Assembly: GCA_938008435.1 (NCBI GenBank)
Contig: CALLKK010000008.1
Coordinates: 137,669-201,668, forward strand
Source of the DNA: an uncultured Steroidobacter sp.
Lineage (GTDB): Bacteria > Pseudomonadota > Gammaproteobacteria > Steroidobacterales > Steroidobacteraceae
Length of the DNA: 64,000 nt
Direction of reading: 5' to 3'
This document shows positions 29,451 through 38,617 of the stretch, one piece after another (the stretch's first letter is position 1; each line of letters opens with the position of its first letter). A program made the position numbers and the translations under genes. Below the pieces are notes generated by a model. That model was not told where the DNA came from. It made no database searches and worked only from the letters and a program-made list of their open reading frames with translations.

Positions 29451-30362
29451 ATGTCGCGCTTCATCGAGCTCGTCGAGGTCGGACCGCGCGATGGCTTGCA
29501 GAGCGAGCCCGAGGTCCTGCCGACCGCGACGAAGGTGGAGCTGATCCGCCGGCTCGTCGCAGCGGGGTTGCGGCGGATCGAAGTGGCGAGCTTCGTGAAC
29601 CCGAAGCGCGTCCCGCAGATGGCCGATGCCGAGGCGGTGATGGCGGCGCTGCCGCAGTATCCCGACGTGCAGTACGTCGGGCTGGTGTTGAACCGCAAAG
29701 GGTTCGAGCGCGCGCTGGCGGCAGGCTGCACCGAGATCGGCATGGTGACCGCCGCCACCGACAGCTTCGCGGAGCGCAATCAAGGCTCCACGATCGAAGG
29801 CACGCTGGCGGCCTGGGAAGAAATCGCGCGGCTTGCGCGCGCAGCTTCGGTACGCGCTCAAGTTACGGTGTCGGTCGCCTTCGGTTGTCCGTTCGAAGGC
29901 GAGGTCGCACCCGAGCGCGTCGTCGAGATCGTGCGTCGTCTCGCACGAAGCGAGCCCATCGAAATCGCGCTCGCCGACACGATCGGCGTCGCCGTTCCCG
30001 CGCAGGTCACCGCGTTGATCGAAGCCGTGCGCGCGGCCGTGCCGAACGTGCCGCTGCGTTGTCATTTCCACAACACGCGGAATACCGCTGTCGCGAATGC
30101 CTACGCCGCCGTCATGGCGGGCGTCACGACGCTCGATGCCAGCGTCGGCGGCGTCGGCGGTTGTCCGTTTGCACCGAATGCTACCGGTAACGTCGCGACG
30201 GAAGATCTCGCGTATATGCTGGAGCGATCCGGCTTTGCGACGGGCATCGATCTCGAACGCCTGATTGCCACTGCGCTGTGGCTTGGGCAACAGCGCGGCA
30301 AGCCCGTGCCGAGCATGGTGTCGAGGGCGGGCGGCTTTCCGCGGCGTACTGTCGGAACGTAG
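29451..30362 (+). CDS. mvaB: Hydroxymethylglutaryl-CoA lyase
   Basis: A 303-residue DRE-TIM metallolyase that splits HMG-CoA into acetyl-CoA and acetoacetate, the last step of leucine breakdown. It shows the N-terminal VEVGPRDGLQSE (metal Asp), RCHFHNTRNTAVANAYAA (metal histidines) and the catalytic GVGGCPFAPNATGNVATEDL with its essential Cys. The start at 29451 follows the DAHP synthase stop by 20 bases; a longer frame overlapping that gene is not used. No other leucine-degradation gene (liuABCD) is adjacent, so it may act with a pathway encoded elsewhere. Confidence 0.93.
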   Translation: MSRFIELVEVGPRDGLQSEPEVLPTATKVELIRRLVAAGLRRIEVASFVNPKRVPQMADAEAVMAALPQYPDVQYVGLVLNRKGFERALAAGCTEIGMVTAATDSFAERNQGSTIEGTLAAWEEIARLARAASVRAQVTVSVAFGCPFEGEVAPERVVEIVRRLARSEPIEIALADTIGVAVPAQVTALIEAVRAAVPNVPLRCHFHNTRNTAVANAYAAVMAGVTTLDASVGGVGGCPFAPNATGNVATEDLAYMLERSGFATGIDLERLIATALWLGQQRGKPVPSMVSRAGGFPRRTVGT

Positions 30363-30461
30363 GTCCGTCCGACAATTTCCTTTGGCGCACCGCCCAGCGA
30401 TTCGGTGTGCGTCGTACGAGAAAATTACGAGGAATACCTACCTGATCGTCAGGGCCGCCGC

Positions 30462-30476
30462 GTATACACTGCATAC
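30462..30476. promoter_or_regulatory. Candidate GntR/FCD operator upstream of the regulator gene
   Basis: The segment GTATACACTGCATAC contains a GTAT...ATAC dyad and a GTATAC core, resembling short palindromes bound by FCD-type GntR proteins. It lies 41 bases before the regulator start and overlaps a TATACA -10-like hexamer, which would suit autoregulation. Confidence 0.35.
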
Positions 30477-30516
30477 CATCGGGCCTGCGGGCTCTCACAG
30501 ATTCGAAAGGGCAATC

Positions 30517-31152
30517 ATGGCCAAAGCAGTGGATAAGGCATACCAGACCGTGCGTGACCGCATCGTCCGCGGTATTTATCCGGCGGCGTCGCGCATCACC
30601 GAGCAAGAAGTCGCGGCTGCCGCGGGCGTGAGCCGTACGCCGGTACGCGAGGCCTTGCGCAGATTGCATGCCGAAGGGCTGCTCGAGTTCATTCCTCATC
30701 AAGGCGCAATCGTGGCGGAGTGGACCAGCGCGGATCGCGAGGACGTGTTCGAGCTGCGTGCGCTGCTCGAATCTTACGGCGCAGCCCGCGCCGCAAGGCG
30801 CATGACGCCGGAAGGCATCGCGGAGCTGCGCCAGCTCGCGGAGGAGCAGTATCACGAGACGTTGAGCAAGCGTGAAGGCTATCTCGAGCGCATCGGCGAT
30901 CTGAACAGCCGCTTTCATCGCCGCATTCACGAGTTCGCGGGCAGCGCTCGCCTGGTGACGGCGCTGGCCTCGCTCATCGAAGCGCCGCTCATGATGAAGA
31001 CATTCCTGACCTATCAGGACGAGGATCTGATTCGCAGCGCGTCGCATCATCTCGAGATCGTGCGGGCGCTCGAAGCGCGCGACGGCGATTGGAGCGCCGC
31101 ACTTATGCGCTCTCACATCCTGGGAGCACGCGGCGCGATGCGCCAGCTCTGA
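30517..31152 (+). CDS. GntR family transcriptional regulator, FCD subfamily
   Basis: A 211-residue regulator with an N-terminal GntR winged helix (AYQTVRDRIVRGIYPAASRI then EQEVAAAAGVSRTPVREALRRL) and an all-helical FCD ligand domain with metal-site-like residues (DLNSRFHRRIHEFAG, HHLEIVRALEARD). FCD members respond to carboxylates or acyl compounds and usually repress catabolic genes. The ribosome-binding site GAAAGG precedes ATG 30517. Possible targets are the HMG-CoA lyase gene upstream or itself; no target is proven. Confidence 0.9.
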   Translation: MAKAVDKAYQTVRDRIVRGIYPAASRITEQEVAAAAGVSRTPVREALRRLHAEGLLEFIPHQGAIVAEWTSADREDVFELRALLESYGAARAARRMTPEGIAELRQLAEEQYHETLSKREGYLERIGDLNSRFHRRIHEFAGSARLVTALASLIEAPLMMKTFLTYQDEDLIRSASHHLEIVRALEARDGDWSAALMRSHILGARGAMRQL

Positions 31153-31159
31153 CGATTCG

Positions 31160-31186
31160 GCGGGCGAGGCGCAACGTCTCGCCCGC
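31160..31186 (+). terminator. Hairpin after the GntR gene
   Basis: GCGGGCGAG (31160-31168) pairs perfectly with CTCGCCCGC (31178-31186), loop 9 bases. It lies eight bases after the stop codon but lacks a T-run, so it may be a weak terminator. Confidence 0.45.
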
Positions 31187-31271
31187 TGCGTTCCACGGTT
31201 GACAGCTCACCCCCGACGGCAGGACGCTTCCGGCGCAACTCGCCTCGAGTCAACTTCGCGGAGTTTAAGCC

Positions 31272-31754
31272 ATGTCGATCAAAGTCGGGGACAGAATGCC
31301 CAACGGGACGCTCACGCTCGCCACCAAAGACGGCCCTCGTAAGGTGAGCGCCGACGAATTCTTCCGAGGCAAGAAAGTCGTGCTGTTCTCGGTGCCCGGT
31401 GCGTTTACGCCGACGTGCGACGCACGGCACTTGCCCGGGTTCGTCGAGCGTGCCGATGAGATCCGCAGCAAGGGTGTCGATACGATCGCGTGTCTGGCGG
31501 TCAACGATGCCTTCGTGATGCAGGCGTGGGGTCAGGCGCACGGTTGCGAGGGCAAGGTTCAGATGCTGGCGGACGGCAACGCCGAGTACACGAAAGCGCT
31601 CGGGCTCGAGATGGACGCCACCGCGTTCGGGATGGGCATTCGCGGTCAACGCTTCGCGCTCATCGTCGAGGACGGCGTCGTCAAGAGCGTCAACGTGGAG
31701 CAGAACGGCGAATTCAAAGTGTCGAGCGCAGAGAGCGTGCTCGAGCAGCTTTAA
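31272..31754 (+). CDS. Peroxiredoxin (Prx5-type, AhpC/TSA superfamily)
   Basis: A 160-residue cytoplasmic peroxidase of the redoxin/Prx5 class. The peroxidatic cysteine is Cys49 in VPGAFTPTCDARHLPGF, and VNDAFVMQAWG and DATAFGMGIRGQRFA are class-specific. It reduces H2O2 and alkyl hydroperoxides using glutaredoxin or thioredoxin; no glutaredoxin domain is fused here. Additional cysteines (IACLAVND, AHGCEGK) might act as resolving residues. It stands alone: a hairpin precedes it, and it is convergent with etfA. Confidence 0.93.
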   Translation: MSIKVGDRMPNGTLTLATKDGPRKVSADEFFRGKKVVLFSVPGAFTPTCDARHLPGFVERADEIRSKGVDTIACLAVNDAFVMQAWGQAHGCEGKVQMLADGNAEYTKALGLEMDATAFGMGIRGQRFALIVEDGVVKSVNVEQNGEFKVSSAESVLEQL

Positions 31755-31778
31755 CGCCGCGCAGGCGTGCGCAGAAGA

Positions 31779-31818
31779 GACGAGGCGAGCAAAGCAATGC
31801 TTACTTGCCCGCCTCGTC
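31779..31818. terminator. Bidirectional terminator between the peroxiredoxin gene and etfA
   Basis: GACGAGGCG (31779-31787) pairs perfectly with CGCCTCGTC (31810-31818); inside, GCAA (31789-31792) and TTGC can extend the stem past one mismatch. It is centred between the convergent genes and should serve both directions, although the flanking T-runs are weak. Confidence 0.6.
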
Positions 31819-31848
31819 GTCGAATCGATCGGGAAAACGTTCGAACGT

Positions 31849-32790
31849 CTATCCCAGCTGCCGTTCGAGCTCCGGCAGCACCTCGAACAGATCGCCGACG
31901 AGCCCGATATCCGCAACCTCGAAGATCGGCGCTTCAGGATCCTTGTTGATCGCAACGATCGTGCGCGCGTCCTTGATGCCCGTCAGGTGCTGGATCGCGC
32001 CGGAAATGCCGACGGCAATGTAGAGCTCGGGCGCGATGATCTTGCCGGTCTGACCGACCTGCAGATCGTTCGGCGCATAGCCCGCATCGACGGCCGCGCG
32101 CGATGCGCCGACCGCGGCACCGAGCTTGTCGGCCAGACTGTAGATGAGCTTGAAGCCTTCTTCGCTGCCGAGCGCACGTCCGCCCGAGACGACGCGTGCG
32201 GCGGTCTGCAGATCGGGACGGCCCGTCGCTGCAGCCGAGCGCTCGACGAAGCGCGTGTGAGTCGGCAGCTCCACGTTGAGCTGCACGGCTTGGATCTCGG
32301 CGTTGCCGCCGTTCGGCGCCGCCTGGAACGACGCCGTGCGCACCGTTGCCACGAGCTTGCGGTCGCTCGGTGCTTCGACCGTGATGATCGCGTTGCCCGC
32401 ATAGATCGGGCGGCGGAAACGATACGGTCTCTCGACGGTCATGATGTCGCTCAGCTGTCCGACGCCGAGCAGCGCCGCGACGCGCGGCATCAAGTCCTTG
32501 CCGAACGTCGTCGAGGGCGCGAGCAGGTGCGTGTAGTCGCCCGCGAGCGCGACGATCTGCGGCGCAAGCACCGCAGCGAGCGGCTCGGCGTTCGCCGCAT
32601 GCTCGACCTTCAGAACACGGGCGACGCCTTCGAGCTGCGCAGCCTGAGAGGCGACTTCGCTCGCGTCCGCCGCCAAGACGGCGACGTGGATTTCAGCGCC
32701 TTCGATGGCGCGCGCGCAGCTCACGCACTTCGCGGTGGCCGGATTGAGCTTGCCGCCGGCATGCTCGGCGATCACGAGTACCTTCGTCAT
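31849..32790 (-). CDS. etfA: Electron transfer flavoprotein alpha subunit
   Basis: A 313-residue FAD-binding subunit of ETF, which takes electrons from acyl-CoA dehydrogenases and passes them to ETF-ubiquinone oxidoreductase. The C-terminal FAD domain shows VVSGGRALGSEEGFKL, ASRAAVDAGYAPNDLQVGQTG, IAPELYIAVGISGAIQHL and the ending DPEAPIFEVADIGLVGDLFE. The ATG overlaps the etfB stop by four bases (ATGA), so the two subunits are coupled. It works with the acyl-CoA oxidation genes elsewhere in the window. Confidence 0.96.
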   Translation of the reverse strand: MTKVLVIAEHAGGKLNPATAKCVSCARAIEGAEIHVAVLAADASEVASQAAQLEGVARVLKVEHAANAEPLAAVLAPQIVALAGDYTHLLAPSTTFGKDLMPRVAALLGVGQLSDIMTVERPYRFRRPIYAGNAIITVEAPSDRKLVATVRTASFQAAPNGGNAEIQAVQLNVELPTHTRFVERSAAATGRPDLQTAARVVSGGRALGSEEGFKLIYSLADKLGAAVGASRAAVDAGYAPNDLQVGQTGKIIAPELYIAVGISGAIQHLTGIKDARTIVAINKDPEAPIFEVADIGLVGDLFEVLPELERQLG

Positions 32791-33539
32791 TGAATCAAAC
32801 CCTTCTGCTTGAGCGTTGCCACGAGCTCGCCGACATCCTTGACCATGATGCCTTTCTGACGCGGCGGCGGCGGGGCGTAGTGGGTGACCTTGAACTGCGG
32901 CGTGGCATCGACGCCGAGGTCGCCGAGCGTCAGCGTATCGAGCGGCTTCTTCTTCGCCTTCATGATCTCGGGCAGCTTGACGTAGCGCGGCTCGTTCAAG
33001 CGCAGATCCGTCGTGATCACGGCGGGCAGGTCGATCTCGATGGTCTCGAGACCTGCGTCGACTTCACGCGTGACGCGCGCGGTGGCGCCCGCGAGCTCGA
33101 CCTTCGAGGCGAACGTCGCCTGCGGACGGTTCCACAACGCAGCCAGCATCTGACCGGTCTGGTTGTTGTCGTCGTCGATGCCTTGCTTGCCGAGCAGCAC
33201 GATCTGCGGCTGCTCGCGCTCGATGAGCTTCAGGAACACGCGCGCAGCGGCGAGCGGCTCGAGCGGCGCGTCCGCTTGCACGAGGATCGCCCGATCGGCG
33301 CCCATCGCAAGGCCGGTGCGCAGCTGCTGCTGGGCGTCGGCGGGACCGATGCTCGCAACGACCACTTCCGTGGCGCCGCCTTTCTCTTTGATGCGCAACG
33401 CCTCCTCGAGGGCGATCTCGTCGAAGGGGTTGATGCTCATCTTGACGCCATCGGTCACGACGCCGCTGCCGTCCGGTTTGACGCGCACGCGCACGTTGTA
33501 GTCGATGACCCTTTTGAGACCTACGAGGATCTTGCTCAC
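32787..33539 (-). CDS. etfB: Electron transfer flavoprotein beta subunit
   Basis: A 250-residue AMP-binding ETF subunit. Family blocks are MKILVGLKRVID-like KILVGLKRVIDYNVRVRV, MSINPFDEIALEEALRI, LLGKQGIDDDNNQTGQMLAAL and the recognition-loop leucine segment LPAVITTDLRLNEPRY. It is first in the etfBA operon and divergent from the arylmalonate decarboxylase-like gene, 145 bases away. Confidence 0.96.
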   Translation of the reverse strand: MSKILVGLKRVIDYNVRVRVKPDGSGVVTDGVKMSINPFDEIALEEALRIKEKGGATEVVVASIGPADAQQQLRTGLAMGADRAILVQADAPLEPLAAARVFLKLIEREQPQIVLLGKQGIDDDNNQTGQMLAALWNRPQATFASKVELAGATARVTREVDAGLETIEIDLPAVITTDLRLNEPRYVKLPEIMKAKKKPLDTLTLGDLGVDATPQFKVTHYAPPPPRQKGIMVKDVGELVATLKQKGLIQ

Positions 33540-33641
33540 GAAAGACTCCGATGGGGCTCGTCCTGCAAAGGGCGCACATTGTACGGGAAGCGGCCGGACG
33601 ATGGCGGATTAGGGCTGACCGCGGGGGCGGGGGCGACGGCC

Positions 33642-33650
33642 TGCTAGACT
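33642..33650 (+). promoter_or_regulatory. Candidate extended -10 element before the AMDase-like gene
   Basis: TGCTAGACT gives an extended -10 very like the TGCTAGTCT upstream of the DAHP synthase gene. No matching -35 is seen at normal spacing. A perfect 8-bp palindrome TCACGTGA (33665-33672) lies between it and the start codon and could be an operator. Confidence 0.3.
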
Positions 33651-33684
33651 AGGCGGCCTCTTGTTCACGTGACCGCTTGGAAAA

Positions 33685-34431
33685 ATGCCCGACGCGCTTG
33701 GATTTCGCCTCAAGCTCGGCGTCGTGACGCCAGCGACGAATACGATCGTGCAGCCGGAGCTCGACGCGATGCGTCCGCGCGGCATCACCAACCAGGTCTT
33801 CCGCGTCGTGATTCCGGACACGCCGGTCGACACGGAGCAGGAATTCGCGGCGATGATGGCGGCGGTGCGCACTTCGATCGAGACGGCCGTCGATTCGGCC
33901 GTGGCGTGCGCCCCGTCGGCCGTCATCATGGCGATGTCCGCGGAGACGTTCTGGGAAGGCTCGCTCGATCCGGCCGGCGTGCAGAGCCATCTCGAAGCGC
34001 GCGCCGGGACACGGGTCATTCTCGGCATTCACGCCTGCCGGGCGGCGATCGAGCGCTATGGCGGCGTGCGGCGCATCGCGCTCATCACGCCGTACATGCC
34101 CTCGGGCGATGCGCAGGTGCGCCGGGCCTTTACGGACATGGGCTATGAGGTCGTGAACCTCCTTGGCCTGAAGTCGAACAGTCCGCTGCTCATGGCGCAC
34201 GAGTCGCCCGAGCGCCTGCGCCGGGCGGTGCGCGAAGTCGACGACCCGAGCGTCGAGCTCATCCTGCAGGTGGGAACGAACCTCGCTTTTGCCCGCATCG
34301 CCGGGGAGGCGGAGCAATGGCTCGGCAAGCCGGTCCTCGCGGTCAACACGTGCACGTACTGGCATGCGCTGCGCAGCAGCGGCATCGACGACAAGATCGA
34401 CGGGTTCGGGTCGTTGTTGCTGGAGCATTGA
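33685..34431 (+). CDS. Arylmalonate decarboxylase / maleate cis-trans isomerase-like protein
   Basis: A 248-residue member of the Asp/Glu racemase superfamily (KLGVVTPATNTIVQPEL at the N-terminus; VLAVNTCTYWHALR near the C-terminus with Cys223). Racemases and maleate isomerases use two cysteines, one per half. Here the N-terminal position reads MAMSAETFWEG and has no Cys, so only the C-terminal Cys remains, as in arylmalonate decarboxylase. This suggests a decarboxylase or other single-cysteine reaction on a dicarboxylate; the substrate is unknown. It is divergent from etfBA and followed by alaA after 112 bases. Confidence 0.78.
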   Translation: MPDALGFRLKLGVVTPATNTIVQPELDAMRPRGITNQVFRVVIPDTPVDTEQEFAAMMAAVRTSIETAVDSAVACAPSAVIMAMSAETFWEGSLDPAGVQSHLEARAGTRVILGIHACRAAIERYGGVRRIALITPYMPSGDAQVRRAFTDMGYEVVNLLGLKSNSPLLMAHESPERLRRAVREVDDPSVELILQVGTNLAFARIAGEAEQWLGKPVLAVNTCTYWHALRSSGIDDKIDGFGSLLLEH

Positions 34432-34543
34432 GTACGGCGCGGCAGCCCGTGTAACGATGGCTTCGCGTGATGTCTGTATCGTTTTCCCGGTCCGGCATTC
34501 TGTTATCTTTCCGAACATTGGCCCTTAACCAGTAGCCCCTACC

Positions 34544-35824
34544 ATGCGTCCGATTCGTCCCAGTGCCGGTCTTGCCAACGTCCGATATGAGATTCGCGGC
34601 GAGCTGGCCCGGCGCGCCCACGAGATGGAGCGCATGGGTTACGACATCGTGGCGCTCAACATCGGCAACCCGGGGCTATTCGGCTTCCGTACGCCGGAGA
34701 CCATGCGGCTGGCGATGATCGAGAACCTGCGCTCGAGCGAGGCCTACTGCCACCAGAAGGGCATCTTCCCGGCGCGCGAGGCGGTCGTCATGCAGCAGCA
34801 AAGCCGCGGCGTGCGCGGCGTGACCGCCGAGGAAGTCTTCATGGGCAACGGCGTGAGCGAGCTCATCGACCTCGTCTTGCGCGCGCTCTTGTCCACCGAC
34901 GACGAAGTGTTGGTGCCGAGCCCGGATTACCCGCTCTGGACCGCGGCCGTGAACCTGAATCGCGGACGCGCCGTTCACTACCCGTGCCGGCGGGAGAACA
35001 ACTTCGAGCCGGACCCGGACGAGATCGAAGCGCTCATCACTTCGCGCACGCGCGCGATCGTCGTCATCAATCCGAACAACCCGACGGGCGCGGTGTATTC
35101 GCGCGAGACACTGGAAGCGATCGCGCGCATCGCCGAGAAGCATCATCTCGTCGTCTTCAGCGACGAGATCTACGATCAGATCCTCTACGACGGCGCCGAG
35201 TTCGTGCCGATGGCGACGCTCGTGCACGGCACCCTGTGCGCGACGTTGTCGGGCCTCTCCAAGGTCTATCGCGCCTGTGGCTATCGCGTCGGCTGGGTCG
35301 TCTTCTCGGGCGAGATCGAGCCGGCGCGCGAGTACTTGAACGCGGTCGACAAGCTTTCCTCGCTGCGCCTGTGCAGCAATGTGCCGGGTCAATGGGCCGT
35401 GCAGACGGCGCTCGGCGGCTACCAGAGCATCGTCGAGCTGACGCGGCCGGGCGGACGGCTCTATCAGTCGCGCCAGGCGATCATCGACGGCGTCGCGCGC
35501 AGCAAGTATCTCGAGCTCTGCGCGCCGCGCGGCGCGATCTATGCGTTCGTCGGCGTCAAGCCCGGTGTCCTGCCGAGCTTCGACGATCAGCAGTTCGCGA
35601 TGGATCTGCTCGAGCACAAGCATGTCCTGGTCGCGCCGGGCACGAGCTTCAACGCACCCTACAAGACGCACTTCCGCATCACGAACTTGCCCACCGCCGA
35701 GGTGCTCGAGGATGTCTTCCAGCGCATGGAAGACCTGCTCGACACGTATGCCTCGGGCAGCACGCCCGTGTCGCGCACCGCGCCGGCGCTCAAGGTGGTG
35801 AAGGGCAAGACGTCGGGCGCCTGA
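34544..35824 (+). CDS. alaA: AlaA-like pyridoxal-phosphate aminotransferase (glutamate-pyruvate transaminase)
   Basis: A 426-residue class I aminotransferase. The PLP-binding Lys240 is in LSGLSKVYRACGYRVGW; PNNPTGAVYSRE and FSDEIYDQILYDG are the cofactor-ring blocks, and HFRITNLPT ends the fold with the substrate-binding Arg. The N-terminus (IRGELARRAHEMERMGYDIVALNIGNPG) matches AlaA of E. coli, the main alanine-forming transaminase. A Ser/Pro/Lys-rich tail of about 20 residues extends beyond the usual length. It is probably transcribed from its own promoter. Confidence 0.92.
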   Translation: MRPIRPSAGLANVRYEIRGELARRAHEMERMGYDIVALNIGNPGLFGFRTPETMRLAMIENLRSSEAYCHQKGIFPAREAVVMQQQSRGVRGVTAEEVFMGNGVSELIDLVLRALLSTDDEVLVPSPDYPLWTAAVNLNRGRAVHYPCRRENNFEPDPDEIEALITSRTRAIVVINPNNPTGAVYSRETLEAIARIAEKHHLVVFSDEIYDQILYDGAEFVPMATLVHGTLCATLSGLSKVYRACGYRVGWVVFSGEIEPAREYLNAVDKLSSLRLCSNVPGQWAVQTALGGYQSIVELTRPGGRLYQSRQAIIDGVARSKYLELCAPRGAIYAFVGVKPGVLPSFDDQQFAMDLLEHKHVLVAPGTSFNAPYKTHFRITNLPTAEVLEDVFQRMEDLLDTYASGSTPVSRTAPALKVVKGKTSGA

Positions 35825-35938
35825 TCGCGGCGCTGCGCGGGACGAAAGCGACGAAATGGCAAGGTCGGCGCGGGGCTTGCGTTCCGCGCGCCGATCGCCT
35901 ACATCACGCGCATCGCCCATATTCATTCGTCACGTTCC

Positions 35939-38617
35939 TTGCAGCTTTCTCTGCCGCTCTCCGAAGGATCCGCTGAGCCGATCGTGCTGACGGCGAGCCG
36001 TCGGCTCGCGCATGCGCTGCGGCTGAGTTACGCCGCGCAGGCGCAAGCGCGGGGGCTCACGGTCTGGCGCACGCCGCAGATCCTGCCTTGGACGACGTGG
36101 TTGCGCGCTCAATGGGTCGAAGCGCGCGCGAGAGAGAACCCGCCAGATGCGCGCCGCCTGTTGACGAGTGCGCAAGCGCGCGTGCTCTGGGAACGAGTCT
36201 TGAGCGAAAGCCGGCTCACCGAAGAGCTCCTCAACGCCTCGGACGCGGCGCGCGTCGCGGCACGCAGCTGGCAACGGCTCAACGAGTATCTGATCGACCG
36301 CGAGGCCTTGCGCAGCTTCGATTCGCTCGAAGCGCGGGCGCTCTACGAATGGTCGCGCGCCTTCGAGCGGCGGCTCGATACGCTCGGCGCGATCGAAGAG
36401 TCGCAGCTTGCGGCATGGGCCTGGAACACGCACCTGACGCCCACGCAGCCGCTCGTGTTCGCCGGGTTCGACGTTTTCACGCCGAGCGTCGCGCGACTCA
36501 TCGAGCGTTGGCGCGAACAAGGCTGCGTCAAGCTCGATGACAGGACCAGTGCGCGCGGCGACGTTCGCGTCGTCGGCCTGCTCGATCGCGACGCGGAGAT
36601 CGAGACGGCGGCGCGCTGGGCGCGCGCCCAGATCGAAGCGGGCGCTCGCAAGGTCGCGATCGTCGTCGATTCGTTGCAGACGCGCAGCGAAGAAGTACGC
36701 CGCAGCCTCGAAGAAATTCTGGTGCCCGCCGCGCGCGATCTCGCCTCGGGCATGGATCCGATGCATGCGCCTTTCGTCGTCGCGGCACCGCAGCCGCTGG
36801 CGCGCTATCCGCTGGTCGATGCGGCGCTGTTGATCCTGCGCCTGCTCTCGGGCGAGGCCGACAGCGAGCTGGTCGGGCGTCTGTTGCGTTCGCCGTTCTT
36901 GGTGGCATCGCAGAGCGAGCGCGATGCGCGTGCGCTGGCGGATGCACGTTTGCGGCGCGAGCAACGCGCCCGTTGGAGTGCGTACGAGCTTGAGCGTTTC
37001 GCCGCGCTCTGCGCCTGCAAGGCATTGTCGCTCGCGGCACGTGAGGCGGCGACGCTGCATCGCGCGTTGCCGCACCGTGCGCTGCCGAGCGTCTGGGCCG
37101 AGCGTTTCCACGCGCTGCTCGCGGCTTTCGGTTGGCCCGGTGAGCGCACGCGCACGAGCGTCGAGCAGCAGACGATGGTCAAGTTTCAAGCGGCGCTCAC
37201 CGAGCTCGGCAGCCTCGACGGATTGGCGGGACCGCTCACTTTCGACCAGGCGTGCAGCGAGCTCGCGCGGCTCGTGACGGAAACGCCTTTCGAGCCCGAA
37301 ACGCCGCCTGCGTTCGTCACCGTCATCGACGCAACGACGGTTGCCGGCATGGAGTTCGATTGTTTGTGGGTGGCCGGTCTCGATGCGACGCATTGGCCCG
37401 CGCCCGCCAATCCTGATCCGCTGATCCCGCTGCCATTGCAGCGGCGCGCCGGCGTGGCGGAGGCGACGGCGGCATCGAGCCTGCAGCTGAGCAAGCAAAA
37501 GCTCGAACGGCTGATGGGTAGTGCGCGTAACGTCGTGCTCAGCTGGCCGCAACGCGACGGCGATGCCGAGCTCGAGGCGAGCCCGCTCTTGCGCGGCTTG
37601 CCGCGCGCGACGAGCGCCGAGCTGCCGATGCCGTCGGCTCGCGATGTGCGTTCGCGTCTGTTCGAAGCGCGACCTGCGCTCGAAGTCTTGCGGGACGATC
37701 GTGCACCGACGCTTGCCGAAGCGCATACGCGCGGCGGCGCGCGCATTCTCGAGCTGCAGGCGCAGTGTCCATTCCGCGCGCAAGCCACGCTGCGACTCCA
37801 TGCCGAGCCGCTCGAACGTCTAGGGCCGGGCTTCAATGCGCGTCTGCGCGGTACGTATCTGCATCGCGTGCTCGAAGCGCTCTGGGCCGAGCTGCGTGAC
37901 CACGAGGGCCTGCACGCACATTCATCCCAGGCGCTGCGCGAAGTCGTGCAACGCATTGCCGAAAGGACGGCGAGCTCGACGCTCGTCGCAGACCTGCCGC
38001 AGCACGCACCGCTGATGCGACTCGAAGTGGAAAGCGTGGTCGAGCGCGTGTGCGCATTGCTCGAAATCGATCGTCAGCGACCGCCGTTCCGCGTGCGGCG
38101 TACCGAAGGCGAGGAGACGATCTCGATCGCGGGGCTCACAATTCGCTTGCAGCCGGACCGCATCGACGAGGTCGAAGGCGGCGTATTTCTCATCGATTAC
38201 AAGCTCGGCGATGCACACACGCCGCGCAAATGGCTCGACAGCGCACCGGGACGTCCCGAGCAACCGCAGCTGCCGCTCTACGCGCTCGCGCTTGATACGC
38301 CAGTCGTGGGACTGGCGTTCGCCACGCTCGCACCGGGAAGCATCGAGTATCGCGGCTGGCACAACGGCACTGCGATTGCGCCCGGCGTGCTGCAATTTCC
38401 CGGCAAGGTGCGGCGTGCGACGGTGCTGCCGCCCGACTGGGCGGCGCTGTTCGAACATTGGCGCGAGGTGCTGACGAATCTGGCCACTCAGTACGTGCAG
38501 GGTGAGGCTGCGGTCGATCCGCTGCGTAGCGCGTGCACCTACTGTCATCTGTCGACGTTCTGTCGCGTGCACGAGCGCGAGGCGCTCGATGACGACGAGG
38601 GCGAGCTGGATGAGTGA
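35939..38617 (+). CDS. AddB-like DNA repair nuclease (TIGR03623-type)
   Basis: An 892-residue protein resembling the AddB subunit of helicase-nucleases. The C-terminal PD-(D/E)xK nuclease has QPDRIDEV and FLIDYKLG (Asp753, Lys755). Four cysteines, Cys610 and then Cys866, Cys869 and Cys875 (CTYCHLSTFC), give the AddB iron-sulfur pattern. The central VAGMEFDCLWVAGLDATHWP is helicase-like, but no intact Walker A is present, as in AddB. It begins with TTG 35939, with a weak ribosome-binding site; no better start is visible. It overlaps the UvrD/AddA-like gene by eight bases, so the two likely form one DSB-processing complex. Confidence 0.88.
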   Translation: MQLSLPLSEGSAEPIVLTASRRLAHALRLSYAAQAQARGLTVWRTPQILPWTTWLRAQWVEARARENPPDARRLLTSAQARVLWERVLSESRLTEELLNASDAARVAARSWQRLNEYLIDREALRSFDSLEARALYEWSRAFERRLDTLGAIEESQLAAWAWNTHLTPTQPLVFAGFDVFTPSVARLIERWREQGCVKLDDRTSARGDVRVVGLLDRDAEIETAARWARAQIEAGARKVAIVVDSLQTRSEEVRRSLEEILVPAARDLASGMDPMHAPFVVAAPQPLARYPLVDAALLILRLLSGEADSELVGRLLRSPFLVASQSERDARALADARLRREQRARWSAYELERFAALCACKALSLAAREAATLHRALPHRALPSVWAERFHALLAAFGWPGERTRTSVEQQTMVKFQAALTELGSLDGLAGPLTFDQACSELARLVTETPFEPETPPAFVTVIDATTVAGMEFDCLWVAGLDATHWPAPANPDPLIPLPLQRRAGVAEATAASSLQLSKQKLERLMGSARNVVLSWPQRDGDAELEASPLLRGLPRATSAELPMPSARDVRSRLFEARPALEVLRDDRAPTLAEAHTRGGARILELQAQCPFRAQATLRLHAEPLERLGPGFNARLRGTYLHRVLEALWAELRDHEGLHAHSSQALREVVQRIAERTASSTLVADLPQHAPLMRLEVESVVERVCALLEIDRQRPPFRVRRTEGEETISIAGLTIRLQPDRIDEVEGGVFLIDYKLGDAHTPRKWLDSAPGRPEQPQLPLYALALDTPVVGLAFATLAPGSIEYRGWHNGTAIAPGVLQFPGKVRRATVLPPDWAALFEHWREVLTNLATQYVQGEAAVDPLRSACTYCHLSTFCRVHEREALDDDEGELDE

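Noticed and set aside
35930..37801. 623-residue open frame on the minus strand
   Set aside because: It is the antisense shadow of the AddB-like gene; the opposite strand has recognisable motifs and this one has only Arg/Ala-rich text typical of high-GC shadows. The same holds for long minus frames at 39303-41267, 21022-22908 and 14614-16296.
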